A DNA stretch of 64,000 nucleotides from Agrobacterium vitis (GCF_014926405.1 NZ_JACXXJ020000005.1:3453001-3517000), one strand, 5' to 3'. Counted from the stretch's first letter, positions 44,805-54,562 are shown. Notes: generated by a model from the letters alone, not told the origin. A program made the numbers and translations.

Positions 44805-46391
44805 TTAAAACAGGTTGAGCCGGGTTTTCTCGTCCGAACTGCGGCTGGCATCGCGCACGCCCGGATCATCCGGCGCGCCGCCGAAGAATGGCTCCGGCTC
44901 GTGGCTTTTCGGCGCAGGCTTTGGTGATGCAGGCGGCTGACTGGACGAGGGAGCTACAGCTGCGGCCTCGGTGTTTTCCGGCAGCGTGTCGATCTTGCGT
45001 GCCGGAATGGAGGATGCGTTTTTCTCTCCCTGTCCAAGCGGCGGCAATTCGGCCAAGGCGGCAGCACCGCTGATCACTGTGCCGTCTTCGACCGGCCCGG
45101 AGAGCTGGGCATAGGGGATCTTCCATTCGAAGGCGTCGAGCCTGCCGCTGACGGGCGAATAGGGCAGCCATTTTTCCGAGACCTGCCCATCGGCCACCCA
45201 GGAGGGATCGCGGGGGGCTTTGAGAGCCTGCGCCATCCAGTAGCGGATGCGGGCCTGGTCGCCGGTTTCGGCATCCTCGATATCGGCCAGCAGCAGGAAA
45301 ACCCGTTCGCTGGCCTGCATCCGGGCTGCCGCTTCAGCCTTGGCGCGTGCCTTGGTGAAGTCCCGCGCCTCGAGCGCCATTTCCGCAACCACCAGCAGCG
45401 AATAGACATTGTTGGGCTTGACCTGTTCCAGCCGCTCGGCCCGCTTCAGGCGATCAACCGCGCCGTCACCACCCCGCGCCCGCACATAGAGGCTGGCGAT
45501 GTCGGGATGGGGGGCAAGCTTCCAGGCGGTTTCCAGCACGGAGCCGGCCTTGCGCAGATTATCCTCGCGCAGCAGGGCGCGGGCGGCGGTCACGGAGGCT
45601 GGCACGAGATCCTTGGCCAGTTTCAGCGCATTCATGGCATTGTCGCGGGCCGCTGCCGGATCGCCGTCCAGCTGGTCCATGGCTTTTGCGGTCAGCAGCA
45701 CGGCTTTCAGCCGGTCGGCTTCCGCCCGGGCCAGGACGCCTGCGACGCGCTGCTGGTCGAGAAGATGAATGGCCTCATTCCAGGCGCTGGTCTGGCAGCG
45801 ATATTCCAAAGCGGCCTTTGCGGCCCAGGGCAGATAAGGCGCATCCTCTGCAGCCCTTTCGGCATATTGCCGCGCAGCCTCATGCGCCCCTAGCCGCGTT
45901 GCCTCCACATAAAGGCCGCGCAGGCCAAGCTCACGGGTTTCGGGATCGGCGACCATCTGCTCGTAGATCCGCCGCGCATCGTCATGCTTGCCCTCAATCA
46001 GGGCGGCCTGCGCCTCCAGCACCATGATCAGTGGTTCCTGATCGGCACGCACCAGGCCACGGGCGCGGGCGCTCATCCGCCGGGCCAGCGCGGCATTGCC
46101 AGCGCCTGCGGCGATCAGGCCGGTCGAGATCGCCTGATAGCCTCGGTCACGCTTGCGGGCGCGGAAATAGCGGCGCATCGAATGCGGCGAGGTCCAGAGC
46201 GTGCGCACCAGCCACCAGCCGATCATTACCACCGCAACGATGGCAACGATCATGGTCGCCGCCGCTGTCAGGCTCATTTCAATCAGCTGGCCCTGCCAGA
46301 CAATCTGCAACTCACCCGGACGATCGGCAAGCCAGGAAAAACCGAAGCCAAGCGCCAGGACGATCAGGATATAGACGATGATACGGATCAT
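44805..46391 (-). CDS. hemY: HemY-type membrane protein with TPR repeats
   Basis: A 528-residue protein with two N-terminal membrane helices (MIRIIVYILIVLALGFGFSWLAD and AATMIVAIVAVVMIGWWLVRTLW), the HemY_N pattern, then TPR-like helices from about 110 to 420 (ARRMSARARGLVRADQEPLIMVLEAQAALIEG, ARQYAERAAEDAPYLPWAAKAALEYR). The tail is Pro/Ser/Ala-rich and disordered. HemY is linked to heme synthesis by operon position; it is not the protoporphyrinogen oxidase of the same name. It follows mic60 by 5 bases in hemC-hemD-mic60-hemY. Confidence 0.9.
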   Translation of the reverse strand: MIRIIVYILIVLALGFGFSWLADRPGELQIVWQGQLIEMSLTAAATMIVAIVAVVMIGWWLVRTLWTSPHSMRRYFRARKRDRGYQAISTGLIAAGAGNAALARRMSARARGLVRADQEPLIMVLEAQAALIEGKHDDARRIYEQMVADPETRELGLRGLYVEATRLGAHEAARQYAERAAEDAPYLPWAAKAALEYRCQTSAWNEAIHLLDQQRVAGVLARAEADRLKAVLLTAKAMDQLDGDPAAARDNAMNALKLAKDLVPASVTAARALLREDNLRKAGSVLETAWKLAPHPDIASLYVRARGGDGAVDRLKRAERLEQVKPNNVYSLLVVAEMALEARDFTKARAKAEAAARMQASERVFLLLADIEDAETGDQARIRYWMAQALKAPRDPSWVADGQVSEKWLPYSPVSGRLDAFEWKIPYAQLSGPVEDGTVISGAAALAELPPLGQGEKNASSIPARKIDTLPENTEAAAVAPSSSQPPASPKPAPKSHEPEPFFGGAPDDPGVRDASRSSDEKTRLNLF

Positions 46392-46396
46392 GATGC

Positions 46397-47782
46397 TTAT
46401 CCTTGCCGTCCGGCGACGGCACGGGCCAGCGCGTCGGAAACCTGGTTTTCAACGGTAATACGGGCGTCGAGCGCCTTCTTGAACTCGGCAGAGACGTTGC
46501 GTCCTGCCTCCGGCAGGCTGTCCCATTCGGCTGCCGCACCCTTCAGGTCGCCATTGCGGATCTTGTCTTCAATGCGCGCAACGATGGCCGAGGCGCTGTC
46601 ACCTTCGACATTGCCCACTGGCCGTACCTTGACCACGGACATGGCGCTGGCCCAGAGACGCTCGCCGATATTGGCGCTTTCCGCAGGCGCATTGATGGTC
46701 GAGAGGATCTTGTCTGCAACTGGTCCGAATTGCCGTTGCAGCTCGATACGGGACGTGACACCCGTGGTCGCATAGGGCTCCAGAGCGGCAATGGCGGTGT
46801 CTTCCGGTGCGATGCTGCCCAGCGTGCGCAACTCGGCCAGGAACGGCCCGCCGCGGTCTGCGGCGGTCTTCAAAGCCGAGGCGGCAATGGCGCGGGCGAC
46901 TTCGATGTCGTCACGCGGCTTGTTGATCTTGGTTTCAATGGCGCTCACCTTGCCGGAGACTTCCGTCTGGTTTTCGGTGAGCTTTTCCACCCGCCCGGCA
47001 ATATCCGATTTCAGCTGGTCGATTGCCTGGTTGGCGCTGGCAAGCTTTGCCTGCAAGTCGCTGACGGCGGCGGGGTCCACGGCGGTTTGCTGCTGGCCTG
47101 CTTCCAGCTGTGACAGCCGATTTTCGAGACCGGAAAGATCTGCCGGGACTGCACCATTCGCGCTCCCTGCCTTGAGGCTCTCGACCTCGGCGGCAAGGGT
47201 TGCGACCTGTTTGCTGACCGCACTGTCGTCCTTTGCTGAACCGGTGGAGGGGATCACGCCAGCATATTGCAGGGCGCCCGCGCCGACCAGCGCGATCAGC
47301 CCGCCAACAATGCCTGCGGCCACGAAACCTGACATGGTGGGAGAGGAGGCGCGTGGGGGTGGCGCGGATGCCTCGCCCTCAGCGGATGCTTCCATCAGCG
47401 GTGGTTCCGGCTCGTCCGGCGGGGGGGGCGAAAAGGCCGAGGTCTCACCGCCAAAATGGGCGTCCTCAGGTTTGCCCGGCCAGACCTTTGCTCCGTCGGC
47501 GTTGATATCCTCCCGCCTCAGGTCCTCGGCCTGCGAGATCGGCGCGCTTTCCGGCTCTGCCACGGGATCGACAGGATTTTCCTTGGGTTGGTCTACCTTG
47601 TCCAGCGATTGCTCGTGATCGGGCGATTGCGTGTGATCCGAGCTGACGGCCTGTTCCTCCGATTTGTCACCCGGCACCAGCGGTTTGCCGGTCTCAGGCG
47701 CTTGAACGGGCGTTGCCGTCAGGTCGATGGTCACCGGCTCTTCGGTCGTTTTTGAGCGGCGTGGGGGTTTTCCGGAAACCAT
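46397..47782 (-). CDS. Alphaproteobacterial Mic60/mitofilin homologue (COG4223)
   Basis: The 461-residue protein has a long disordered Pro/Glu/Ser-rich cytoplasmic part (1-150), one membrane helix (about 152-172, VAAGIVGGLIALVGAGAL), coiled coil (about 185-300: LAAEVESLKAG, LENRLSQLEAGQQQ, LQAKLASANQAIDQL) and a C-terminal mitofilin signature (ARIEDKIRNGDLKGAAAEWDSLPEAGRN). This order is that of mitochondrial Mic60, which bends cristae membranes; bacterial homologues bind membranes and the outer membrane in purple alphaproteobacteria. It sits between hemD and hemY, the conserved place for this gene. Confidence 0.87.
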   Translation of the reverse strand: MVSGKPPRRSKTTEEPVTIDLTATPVQAPETGKPLVPGDKSEEQAVSSDHTQSPDHEQSLDKVDQPKENPVDPVAEPESAPISQAEDLRREDINADGAKVWPGKPEDAHFGGETSAFSPPPPDEPEPPLMEASAEGEASAPPPRASSPTMSGFVAAGIVGGLIALVGAGALQYAGVIPSTGSAKDDSAVSKQVATLAAEVESLKAGSANGAVPADLSGLENRLSQLEAGQQQTAVDPAAVSDLQAKLASANQAIDQLKSDIAGRVEKLTENQTEVSGKVSAIETKINKPRDDIEVARAIAASALKTAADRGGPFLAELRTLGSIAPEDTAIAALEPYATTGVTSRIELQRQFGPVADKILSTINAPAESANIGERLWASAMSVVKVRPVGNVEGDSASAIVARIEDKIRNGDLKGAAAEWDSLPEAGRNVSAEFKKALDARITVENQVSDALARAVAGRQG

Positions 47783-47876
47783 GGCAACCTCGTTTTCAAT
47801 GGGTGTGGAATGAAATTAGTCAGGGATCGTCTGGAAGGAAAGGGGCTTGCCCGCATTTGCCGCATGCCTTGTGGTT

Positions 47877-48593
47877 TTACAGGAGAGAAAGCAGATCGTC
47901 CTCACGAGGCTGAGGGGCAATGGATACCCTGTTCCTGAACGGTTTTGCCACGTTTTCGGCAATATCGGCGCTTAGGCAGAAAATGTGTGCGGATGCGAAA
48001 AGAGTGGCGGCTTTACCGGAAAGAGGCAGGGCAAAAAACCGTCTGGCGGTCTCGGCGGAATACAATAGCACAGCGTCCACCGCCTTTTGCTCGAGCCGGG
48101 CACAGATGTCGTCCTCATGATAAGTTAGCCCCCGCATAGTATAGGCGTCCACAACGCGAAAGGGAATGGAGGACTGGCGCAACCCGTGTTCCAGGCTCTG
48201 CTTGCGAGGCTGCCCGGCCAGATAAAGCAGGGGATTTGCCCAGGCGATTGGGGCGGCGGCAATCTGTTCAGCCAAGGCGGCGCCATCGCCTCGGGCGCTC
48301 AGAACCTTGCGAAAACCAAGCGCTCGTGCGGTGCTGGCGCTCGCCTTACCCACGGCAAACAGCGGGGTTTCGAAATGGCCCCGAAGCGCCTCGCGATGAG
48401 ATGCGAGGCTTCTGATCGCCTCGCTGCTGGTGACTGCCAGGGCTGCATGCGGTTGGGAAAGGGCAGAAAGTGTATCATCGACGTGGTGTATGGCGTGGGC
48501 CAGCGGCAGAACCACGGGTTCGTGACCCAGGGCGCGGAGACGGTCTGCCGTTTTGCGGCTTGCGGTCTCGGTCCGGGTCAGCAGAACGCGCAT
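47877..48593 (-). CDS. hemD: Uroporphyrinogen-III synthase
   Basis: HemD closes hydroxymethylbilane and flips ring D to make uroporphyrinogen III. The 238-residue protein begins MRVLLTRTETASRKTADRLRALGHEPVVLPL (the typical V-L-[LV]-T-R-P/T-x-x-x-[SA]-x-x-x-A-x-x-L-x-x-x-G start), with AVTSSEAIRSLA, LFAVGKASASTARALGF and VLLYSAETARRFF. The family is poorly conserved, so position right after hemC (4-base gap) supports the call. The next gene, mic60, is 94 bases away. Confidence 0.9.
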   Translation of the reverse strand: MRVLLTRTETASRKTADRLRALGHEPVVLPLAHAIHHVDDTLSALSQPHAALAVTSSEAIRSLASHREALRGHFETPLFAVGKASASTARALGFRKVLSARGDGAALAEQIAAAPIAWANPLLYLAGQPRKQSLEHGLRQSSIPFRVVDAYTMRGLTYHEDDICARLEQKAVDAVLLYSAETARRFFALPLSGKAATLFASAHIFCLSADIAENVAKPFRNRVSIAPQPREDDLLSLL

Positions 48594-48597
48594 GGTG

Positions 48598-49527
48598 TCA
48601 GGTCCATCCCTCGAAAAAGCCGGGTCCGGCCTTGTCTCTTACCTTTTCGCCCGCCGACCAGCCGAGCGCAAGGCCATCGGCGCAGCGGCCCTCAGCCTCG
48701 ACCGAATGCGAGACCTGACCATCCGGTGTCAGGATCGTCCCGGTCAGGCGGATCATTTCGCCATCCGATATCGCATAGCCGGCAATCGGCGTGCGGCAGG
48801 AACCGTCGAGCGCCGCCAGAAAGGCACGCTCACAGGAAACCGCGTCAAAAGTCGGGCGATGATTGATCGGAGCCAGAAGATCCTGGATGCGCCGGTCATC
48901 GACCCGTGCCTCAATGCAGATCGCCCCTTGGGCCGGCGCAGGCGGAAAGCTTTCGAGGTCGAGATATTGGGTAATCACGGTTTCCTTGTCGAGCCGCTTC
49001 AGGCCGGCCACGGCCAGCAGCGTGGCATCGACCTCGCCTGCGGCCAGCTTGCGAAGCCGGGTCTCCACGGCGCCGCGATAGGTGATGACCTGAAGGTCAG
49101 GCCGAAGCCTGCGAATCAGCGCTTGACGCCGGAGCGAGGCCGAGCCGATGACCGCGGCCTCGGCAAGCTCCAGCAGTTTCGGTGCCGTGCGGCCAATAAA
49201 GGCATCGCGCATGTCTTCCCGTGGCAGATAGGCGGAAATCTCCAACCCGTCGGGAAGGGCCGTTGGCATGTCCTTGGAGGAATGCACGGCAAAATCCAGC
49301 CCGCCGGACAGCAATTGCTGTTCCAGCTCCAGGGTGAACAGGCCCTTGCCGCCGATTTCAGCCAAAGACCGGTCGGTAATGCGGTCGCCGGTGGTCGAGA
49401 GGACGACGATCTCGAACATATCAGGCGAAAGGCCGTGGGCCTCGGCCAGACGCTCGCGGGTTTCATGGGCCTGGGCCAGTGCTAAAGGGCTGCCGCGTGT
49501 GCCGATGCGGAAAGGTTTCGTTTGCAT
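48598..49527 (-). CDS. hemC: Hydroxymethylbilane synthase (porphobilinogen deaminase)
   Basis: HemC polymerises four porphobilinogen units on a covalently bound dipyrromethane. The 309-residue protein has [71 protein letters not shown] and the cofactor Cys C244 in [14 protein letters not shown]. It leads the hemC-hemD-mic60-hemY-terB-GATase run and is divergent from tsaD, as in most Rhizobiales. Starts [13 protein letters not shown] at 49527. Confidence 0.96.
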   Translation of the reverse strand: MQTKPFRIGTRGSPLALAQAHETRERLAEAHGLSPDMFEIVVLSTTGDRITDRSLAEIGGKGLFTLELEQQLLSGGLDFAVHSSKDMPTALPDGLEISAYLPREDMRDAFIGRTAPKLLELAEAAVIGSASLRRQALIRRLRPDLQVITYRGAVETRLRKLAAGEVDATLLAVAGLKRLDKETVITQYLDLESFPPAPAQGAICIEARVDDRRIQDLLAPINHRPTFDAVSCERAFLAALDGSCRTPIAGYAISDGEMIRLTGTILTPDGQVSHSVEAEGRCADGLALGWSAGEKVRDKAGPGFFEGWT

Positions 49528-49612
49528 CCGAAGTCATCCATTGTTACCGGAGGTTCTCGTAACCATGTTTGCTCCTCCTCGCAATCAATCAAATCGACGC
49601 AACTCAGCCCCC

Positions 49613-50710
49613 ATGACAGGTCCTTTGAAGATTCTCGGCATCGAAACCAGCTGCGATGAAACCGCAGCCGCTATCGTTCTGCGCCATGACGACGGACGCG
49701 GCGAAATCGTATCTGATGTGGTCTTGAGCCAATTGGACGAGCACAGCGTTTATGGCGGCGTCGTGCCGGAAATCGCCGCCCGCGCCCATGTCGAGGCACT
49801 CGATACGCTGGTGGAAGAGGCGCTAGCCAAGGCTGATATGCGGCTGGGCGATATCGATGCGGTCGCCGCCACCGCCGGTCCCGGCCTGATCGGCGGGCTG
49901 ATCGTCGGGTTGATGACCGGCAAGGCGATTGCCCGGGCGACGGGAAAGCCGCTTTTCGCCATCAACCATCTGGAAGGCCATGCGCTGACGGCGCGGCTGA
50001 CGGATAATGTCGCCTTTCCCTACCTGATGCTGCTGGTTTCCGGTGGCCATACCCAGTTGGTTCTGGTGCGCGGTGTTGGTGATTACCAGCGCTGGGGCAC
50101 GACCATCGACGATGCGCTTGGTGAGGCGTTTGACAAGACCGCCAAGCTGCTTGGCCTGCCCTATCCGGGTGGCCCGGCGGTGGAGCGCGCCGCCCTTCAT
50201 GGCAATGAAAAACGCTTCAATTTTCCACGACCGCTGGTGGGTGAGGCGCGGCTGGATTTTTCCTTTTCCGGGCTGAAGACCTCGGTGCGGCAGGCGGCAC
50301 AGGCGGCAGCGCCGGTCAGCCAGTCCGATATCGCCGATATCTGCGCCTCTTTCCAGCGCGCCATCGCCCGCACCATGGACGATCGGATCGGCCGGGGGCT
50401 GGAGCGGTTCAATACGGAATATCCGGGCCTTGAGACCAAGCCCGCTTTGGTGGTGGCTGGTGGTGTGGCCGCCAATCAGGCGCTGCGTGGTGCCTTGCAG
50501 ACTTTATGTGAACGACACGGGTTTCGCTTCATCGCCCCTCCGCACCATCTCTGCACCGACAATGCGGCAATGATCGCCTGGGCCGGGCTGGAACGGCTGG
50601 CCCATGGTTTTCCGGCGGATGATCTTTCGGTCTCGCCGCGCGCGCGCTGGCCGCTGGACGCCAATGCGGCGACGCTGCTTGGGTCGGGTAAACGGGGCGC
50701 TAAAGCATGA
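49613..50710 (+). CDS. tsaD: tRNA N6-adenosine threonylcarbamoyltransferase TsaD
   Basis: TsaD (with TsaB and TsaE) moves threonylcarbamoyl onto A37 of tRNAs reading ANN codons, the substrate later modified by MtaB. The 365-residue protein has [16 protein letters not shown] at the start, the metal motif [12 protein letters not shown] (H-x-x-x-H), [12 protein letters not shown] and [16 protein letters not shown] 49613 puts the conserved strand at residue 6; an ATG at 49565 would add 16 residues. The stop overlaps the gpsA start by 4 bases (ATGA). Confidence 0.94.
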   Translation: MTGPLKILGIETSCDETAAAIVLRHDDGRGEIVSDVVLSQLDEHSVYGGVVPEIAARAHVEALDTLVEEALAKADMRLGDIDAVAATAGPGLIGGLIVGLMTGKAIARATGKPLFAINHLEGHALTARLTDNVAFPYLMLLVSGGHTQLVLVRGVGDYQRWGTTIDDALGEAFDKTAKLLGLPYPGGPAVERAALHGNEKRFNFPRPLVGEARLDFSFSGLKTSVRQAAQAAAPVSQSDIADICASFQRAIARTMDDRIGRGLERFNTEYPGLETKPALVVAGGVAANQALRGALQTLCERHGFRFIAPPHHLCTDNAAMIAWAGLERLAHGFPADDLSVSPRARWPLDANAATLLGSGKRGAKA

Positions 50711-51696
50711 GTGGACATCATCACATTGCGGTGATCGGTGCCGGCGCCTTTGGCACGGCGCTGGCGGCTGTCATGGCGCTGGAAGGGCGGTCCAATGTCA
50801 CTTTGCTGGGCCGCGATCCTTCTTTGATGGCCGATCTCAGGGCCGATGGCATGCATGACGCAGCTCTGCCGGGGGTTGCCTTGCCTTTCGGGCTGGAATT
50901 CGCCTTTGAGCCGGATGCGCTAGCCGATGCCGATATTGTGCTGTTTGCCATGCCCTCGCAGGCGCAGGCAGATGCCGCATCGACCTATGGTCCCTATCTT
51001 TCCGCCGAGGCCATGGTGGTCACCTGTGCCAAGGGCATCGACCGGGCAAGCTCCCGGCTGCTGACCGAGCTTTTGGAAGAAAAATTGCCGCATCATCCCG
51101 TCGCGGTTCTGTCAGGACCAGGCTTTGCCATGGACATCGCCCGTGGCCTGCCGACCGCGATGGCGCTGGCGGCTGACAATCTTGAGATGGCGGAGGAACT
51201 CGCCCGCACGCTGTCCACCCGGACATTCCGGCTTTATGCCGCCGATGACCGGATTGGCGTGCAACTGGGCGGAGCGTTGAAGAATGTGCTGGCGATTGCT
51301 TGCGGCATTGTCGAGGGCCGGGGATTGGGCGAATCAGCCCGTGCGGCGTTGATTTCGCGTGGCCTTGCGGAAATGTCACGGCTGGTCGTTGCCATGGGCG
51401 GCAAGGCGGATACGGTGCGCGGCCTGTCGGGCCTTGGCGATCTGGTCCTGACGGCCACCAGCCATCAATCCCGCAACCTGCGCTATGGTATTGCGCTTGC
51501 CAAGGGTGAGCAAAGCCAGCCTGGCAGCAGCGGTTTGGTCGAGGGTGCCTTTGCCGCTGCCGTCGCGGCCCGCCTTGCCGAACACCACGGCATCGCCATG
51601 CCGATTACCCAGGCCATTGCCGCCATCATCGATGGTGTGCTGGATATCGACCGGGCGGTTGATGCGCTGATGACCCGCCCCATTACCACGGAATAA
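50707..51696 (+). CDS. gpsA: Glycerol-3-phosphate dehydrogenase [NAD(P)+]
   Basis: GpsA reduces dihydroxyacetone phosphate to sn-glycerol 3-phosphate for phospholipid synthesis. The 329-residue protein shows [16 protein letters not shown] (nucleotide site), [55 protein letters not shown] and [36 protein letters not shown] with catalytic Lys. It is translationally coupled to tsaD and is followed 18 bases later by a YciI-like gene. Confidence 0.95.
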   Translation: MSGHHHIAVIGAGAFGTALAAVMALEGRSNVTLLGRDPSLMADLRADGMHDAALPGVALPFGLEFAFEPDALADADIVLFAMPSQAQADAASTYGPYLSAEAMVVTCAKGIDRASSRLLTELLEEKLPHHPVAVLSGPGFAMDIARGLPTAMALAADNLEMAEELARTLSTRTFRLYAADDRIGVQLGGALKNVLAIACGIVEGRGLGESARAALISRGLAEMSRLVVAMGGKADTVRGLSGLGDLVLTATSHQSRNLRYGIALAKGEQSQPGSSGLVEGAFAAAVAARLAEHHGIAMPITQAIAAIIDGVLDIDRAVDALMTRPITTE

Positions 51697-51714
51697 TTTT
51701 TGAGGAGACGAGCC

Positions 51715-52008
51715 ATGCTGTTTGCCGTGATCTGCGCCGATAAGCCCAACCATCTTGACCTTCGAATGGCGACCCGCCCGCCGCATGTGGAGTGGCTGAA
51801 CGGTTTGAATGCCGACGGGGTGTTGAAAATCGGGGGGCCTTTCCTGGATGGCGATGGCAAGCCCTGCGGTTCGATGCTGCTGATCAAGGCCGACAATCTT
51901 ACTGCGGCCAAGGAAATCGCGGCGCAAGACCCCTATGCCAAGGCGGGCCTGTTCGAAAGCGTCGACATCAAACCCTATAACTGGGTCTTCAACAATCCCG
52001 AGGCGTGA
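51715..52008 (+). CDS. YciI-like protein
   Basis: A 97-residue ferredoxin-fold protein of the YciI family: MLFAVICADKPNHLDLRMATRPPHVEWLNGL (His-containing), LKIGGPFLDGDGKPCGSMLLIKADNLTAAKEIAAQDPYAKAGLFESVDIKPYNWVF. The D-P-[YF]-x-x-A-G-[LV]-[FY] string is the family hallmark, with a His and Asp that may act in catalysis; relatives include a dechlorinase, but the role here is unknown. ATG 51715 follows GAGGAGACG. It lies between gpsA and the EVE gene. Confidence 0.92.
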   Translation: MLFAVICADKPNHLDLRMATRPPHVEWLNGLNADGVLKIGGPFLDGDGKPCGSMLLIKADNLTAAKEIAAQDPYAKAGLFESVDIKPYNWVFNNPEA

Positions 52009-52013
52009 GACGC

Positions 52014-52445
52014 ATGGCTTTCTGGCTTTACAAATCCGAGCCTTTCAAGTGGTCCTGGGCCATGCAGAAGGATGCGGGCGAGGCGGGTACTGAATGGACC
52101 GGGGTGCGCAATTATCAGGCCCGCAACAATATGCGGGCGATGCAGATCGGCGATAAGGGCCTGTTCTACCACTCCAACGAGGGTTTGGAAGTGGTCGGCA
52201 TTACCGAAGTTTGCGCGCTTTCGCATCCCGATTCGACCGCTGAAGGCGATGCCCGTTGGGACTGCGTCGACATTCGCGCTGTGCGCGATATGCCAAAACC
52301 GGTGACCCTGAAAGACGTCAAGGCAAATCCGAACCTCGCACAGATGGCGCTGGTGACCTCGATGCGGCTTTCGGTACAGCCGGTGACCGAGGAGGAATAT
52401 TTCGAGATCTGCCGGATGGGCGGGCTTGAAAATCCGCCGGTGTGA
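52014..52445 (+). CDS. EVE domain-containing protein
   Basis: A 143-residue EVE (PUA-like) domain protein: MAFWLYKSEPFKWSWAMQKDAGEAGTEWTGVRNYQARNNMRAMQIGDKGLFYHSN and VVGITEVCALSHPDSTAEG, the standard W-x-x-K-S-E-P...W-x-G-V-R-N-Y-x-A-R-N...M-x-x-G-D-x-x-[FL]-[FY]-[YH]-[HS] core. The domain is thought to read modified bases such as methylated cytosine. It is 5 bases after the YciI gene and overlaps the methyltransferase gene by 4 bases (GTGA). Confidence 0.93.
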   Translation: MAFWLYKSEPFKWSWAMQKDAGEAGTEWTGVRNYQARNNMRAMQIGDKGLFYHSNEGLEVVGITEVCALSHPDSTAEGDARWDCVDIRAVRDMPKPVTLKDVKANPNLAQMALVTSMRLSVQPVTEEEYFEICRMGGLENPPV

Positions 52446-53101
52446 GCGTTTCACCTGTGAAGATCGATCCTCAGCGATTCATCCTTGACAATACCGATCT
52501 TGTCGCACCGCCGCATGTGCCGGAAATCCGGTTGCATCTGGCAACCGAAGTGCATGATCTCTGGCTGAAAACCGAGGAAGATCTGGCGGAAATCGGCTTG
52601 CCGCCGCCGTTCTGGGCCTTTGCCTGGGCCGGTGGTCAGGGCTTGGCGCGTCATATCCTCGATAATCCGCAGCTTGTGGCGGGCAAGCGTGTGGTGGATT
52701 TCGCCAGCGGTTCCGGTCTGGTTGCCATTGCTGCCGCCAAGGCTGGTGCTGTTTCGGTGCTGTGCGTGGATATCGATCCCTTCGTACAGGCGGCAATTGC
52801 CCTCAATGCAGCGGAAAACGGGGTGGATCTCGGCTTTTGCGGCGAGGATCTGATCGGCCAGACACTGGACGCCGACCTGCTCCTGGCTGGCGACGTTTTT
52901 TACGACAAGAGCTTTGCGGATCGATTGGTAGCCTGGTTTTCAACGCTTTGCGGGCAGGGAATCGATATCCTGGTCGGCGATCCCGGGCGAAGCTATTGCC
53001 CGGCTGATCGAATGCAGGCCTTGGCGACCTACCAGGTTCCGGTCACGCGGATGCTCGAAGACAGCGAGGTGAAGAAAACCACCGTCTGGAAATTTTGCTG
53101 A
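52442..53101 (+). CDS. Class I SAM-dependent methyltransferase, ETFB-lysine methyltransferase-like
   Basis: The 219-residue protein starts at GTG 52442, coupled to the EVE gene. PPFWAFAWAGGQGLARHIL, VVDFASGSGLVAIAAAKAGA (motif I, SAM site), VLCVDIDPFVQAAIALNAAENG (motif II) and LLAGDVFYDKSFADRL (D-x-[FY]-Y, the seven-beta-strand protein methyltransferase post-motif) place it in the COG3897 group with mitochondrial ETFbeta lysine methyltransferase. Electron transfer flavoprotein is thus a possible but unproven substrate. Confidence 0.87.
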   Translation: MSVSPVKIDPQRFILDNTDLVAPPHVPEIRLHLATEVHDLWLKTEEDLAEIGLPPPFWAFAWAGGQGLARHILDNPQLVAGKRVVDFASGSGLVAIAAAKAGAVSVLCVDIDPFVQAAIALNAAENGVDLGFCGEDLIGQTLDADLLLAGDVFYDKSFADRLVAWFSTLCGQGIDILVGDPGRSYCPADRMQALATYQVPVTRMLEDSEVKKTTVWKFC

Positions 53102-53116
53102 TCGGGTCCGCATCGG

Positions 53117-53479
53117 TCAGGGGCGTATGATGCAAACACCTGCTTCATAAGTGCAGGGCGAGGCTTCCAGCTGCGCTTTGACGTCGATGATCTTGGCCTT
53201 TGGAGCCAGAGGGGCGGAGTTTTGGCCACTCCTATCGTAGCGCCAGGCAGAAACACCAAGAGTATAAGTGCCGCCGGGGGTGCCGATCCCGATGATCGAT
53301 CCCGCCGCTGAACCGGTATGCGACCTTCTCTGCTGGCCATGGTAAGCGGAACCATCATTTGTGCCGCCCGCATAGGCGGCCTGGGCCAGCAAACATCCGC
53401 AGGCCAGGGCCAGGGCGGCTGCTTTGATACGGGTGATTTTACCAGTGGCAGGCAAGGTTTTTTCTCCGGTCCCCATCAA
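53117..53479 (-). CDS. Small exported protein of unknown function
   Basis: A 120-residue product with a signal peptide (KITRIKAAALALACGCLLAQAAYAGG, cleavage after AYA near residue 37). The mature part is small and Gly/Ser/Thr-rich (GSAYHGQQRRSHTGSAAGSIIGIGTPGG) and ends with two cysteines (SPCTYEAGVCIIRP) that could bond. I know no family. The ATG at 53479 or the next codon may be used. It converges on the methyltransferase gene with 15 bases between stops. Confidence 0.7.
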   Translation of the reverse strand: MMGTGEKTLPATGKITRIKAAALALACGCLLAQAAYAGGTNDGSAYHGQQRRSHTGSAAGSIIGIGTPGGTYTLGVSAWRYDRSGQNSAPLAPKAKIIDVKAQLEASPCTYEAGVCIIRP

Positions 53480-53729
53480 AACGTGGTTAATAAGAGATTA
53501 ATTCGAACCATGGGAAAATCAAGTCATTCCAGCTATCTGGTCGATTTTCTTAAGAACTGCTGTTTATTGTCGCGCCGTACGTCTTTGGTTGGAGAGGCGC
53601 ATGATCAGAGACTTGCCAATCGATTAAATTGAAAGCCAGTTTCAAATCCGCCTTGTCCTGCATCAATCGGAGGATTAAAGGTCCAATTTGACGCACTGCA
53701 CTCCATCAAGGAGCGCCCTATATCCCTTC

Positions 53730-53747
53730 CATTCCAAAGGTGGAATG
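53730..53747. promoter_or_regulatory. Inverted repeat in the sdhC leader
   Basis: CATTCCA-AAGG-TGGAATG is a perfect 7-bp inverted repeat that ends 24 bases before the sdhC ATG. It may be an operator or a small leader hairpin. No promoter hexamers around it are convincing. Confidence 0.35.
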
Positions 53748-53770
53748 CACTTGAACGCCGTGAGGACGAG

Positions 53771-54163
53771 ATGGCGAACGTGACAAAACAACGGCCTTTG
53801 TCGCCGCATCTGCAAATCTACAAGCTTGTTCCGACAATGTTGATGTCCATCGTGCATCGCATTACCGGCGGAGCCTTGTATTTTGGGACCGCGCTGGTTG
53901 CCTGGTGGCTGATCGCCGCCTCGACGGGAGCGGATTATTACGATTGGGTCTCCTGGTTCATGGGGACGTTCATCGGCAAGATCATTCTGTTCGGCTTCAG
54001 CTGGGCGCTGATCCACCACATGCTGGGTGGCATGCGCCATTTTGCATGGGACCTGGGCTATGGTCTGGAGAAACACTTCAACACCAAGCTCGCCAAGGCG
54101 ACAGCCGTTGCATCCGTCGTCCTGACCGTTCTGGTCTGGGTCGTCGCGTTCATCATCCGCTGA
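53771..54163 (+). CDS. sdhC: Succinate dehydrogenase cytochrome b556 subunit SdhC
   Basis: SdhC is one of two membrane anchors of complex II and helps bind heme b and ubiquinone. The 130-residue protein begins RPLSPHLQIYKLVPTMLMSIVHRITGG (the R-P-[LI]-S-P-H-L-x-[IV]-Y...S-[IV]-x-H-R-[IV]-[ST]-G signature), has three membrane helices and the heme His region LIHHMLGGMRHFAWDLG. GAGGACGAG precedes the ATG. First gene of sdhCDAB, with a 290-base region upstream. Confidence 0.96.
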   Translation: MANVTKQRPLSPHLQIYKLVPTMLMSIVHRITGGALYFGTALVAWWLIAASTGADYYDWVSWFMGTFIGKIILFGFSWALIHHMLGGMRHFAWDLGYGLEKHFNTKLAKATAVASVVLTVLVWVVAFIIR

Positions 54164-54175
54164 GGGATTTTAATC

Positions 54176-54556
54176 ATGGATATGCGTACACCGCTCGGTA
54201 AAGTTCGCGGTCTCGGCTCCGCAAAGGACGGCACGGAACATTTCTGGCGCCAGCGCCTGACGGCCATCGCCAACGTGCCGCTCATGCTGTTCTTCATCAT
54301 TTTCATGCTGACCCATGCCGGCGCACCCTATGCCGATGTCGTGTCCGCTTTGTCGAACCCTCTCGTGGCGGTTATCATGGGACTGGTCGTGCTTTCCGGC
54401 CTGATCCACATGAAGATCGGTATGCAGGAAATCATCGCCGACTATATTCATAACGAAGTTATGAAAATGGGGCTGATGATGCTCAACACATTTTTCGTGG
54501 TCATCACGGGTGCGCTCTGTCTTTTCGCCATCCTCAAGATCGCGTTTGTAGGATAA
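54176..54556 (+). CDS. sdhD: Succinate dehydrogenase membrane anchor subunit SdhD
   Basis: The second complex II anchor, 126 residues with three helices. [41 protein letters not shown] holds the W-x-x-Q-R-x-[TS]-A-[IV]-[AS] start, and [23 protein letters not shown] holds the heme-binding His and the quinone-site Asp-Tyr (D-Y). It follows sdhC by 12 bases and precedes sdhA by 6. Confidence 0.95.
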   Translation: MDMRTPLGKVRGLGSAKDGTEHFWRQRLTAIANVPLMLFFIIFMLTHAGAPYADVVSALSNPLVAVIMGLVVLSGLIHMKIGMQEIIADYIHNEVMKMGLMMLNTFFVVITGALCLFAILKIAFVG

Positions 54557-54562
54557 TTCATC

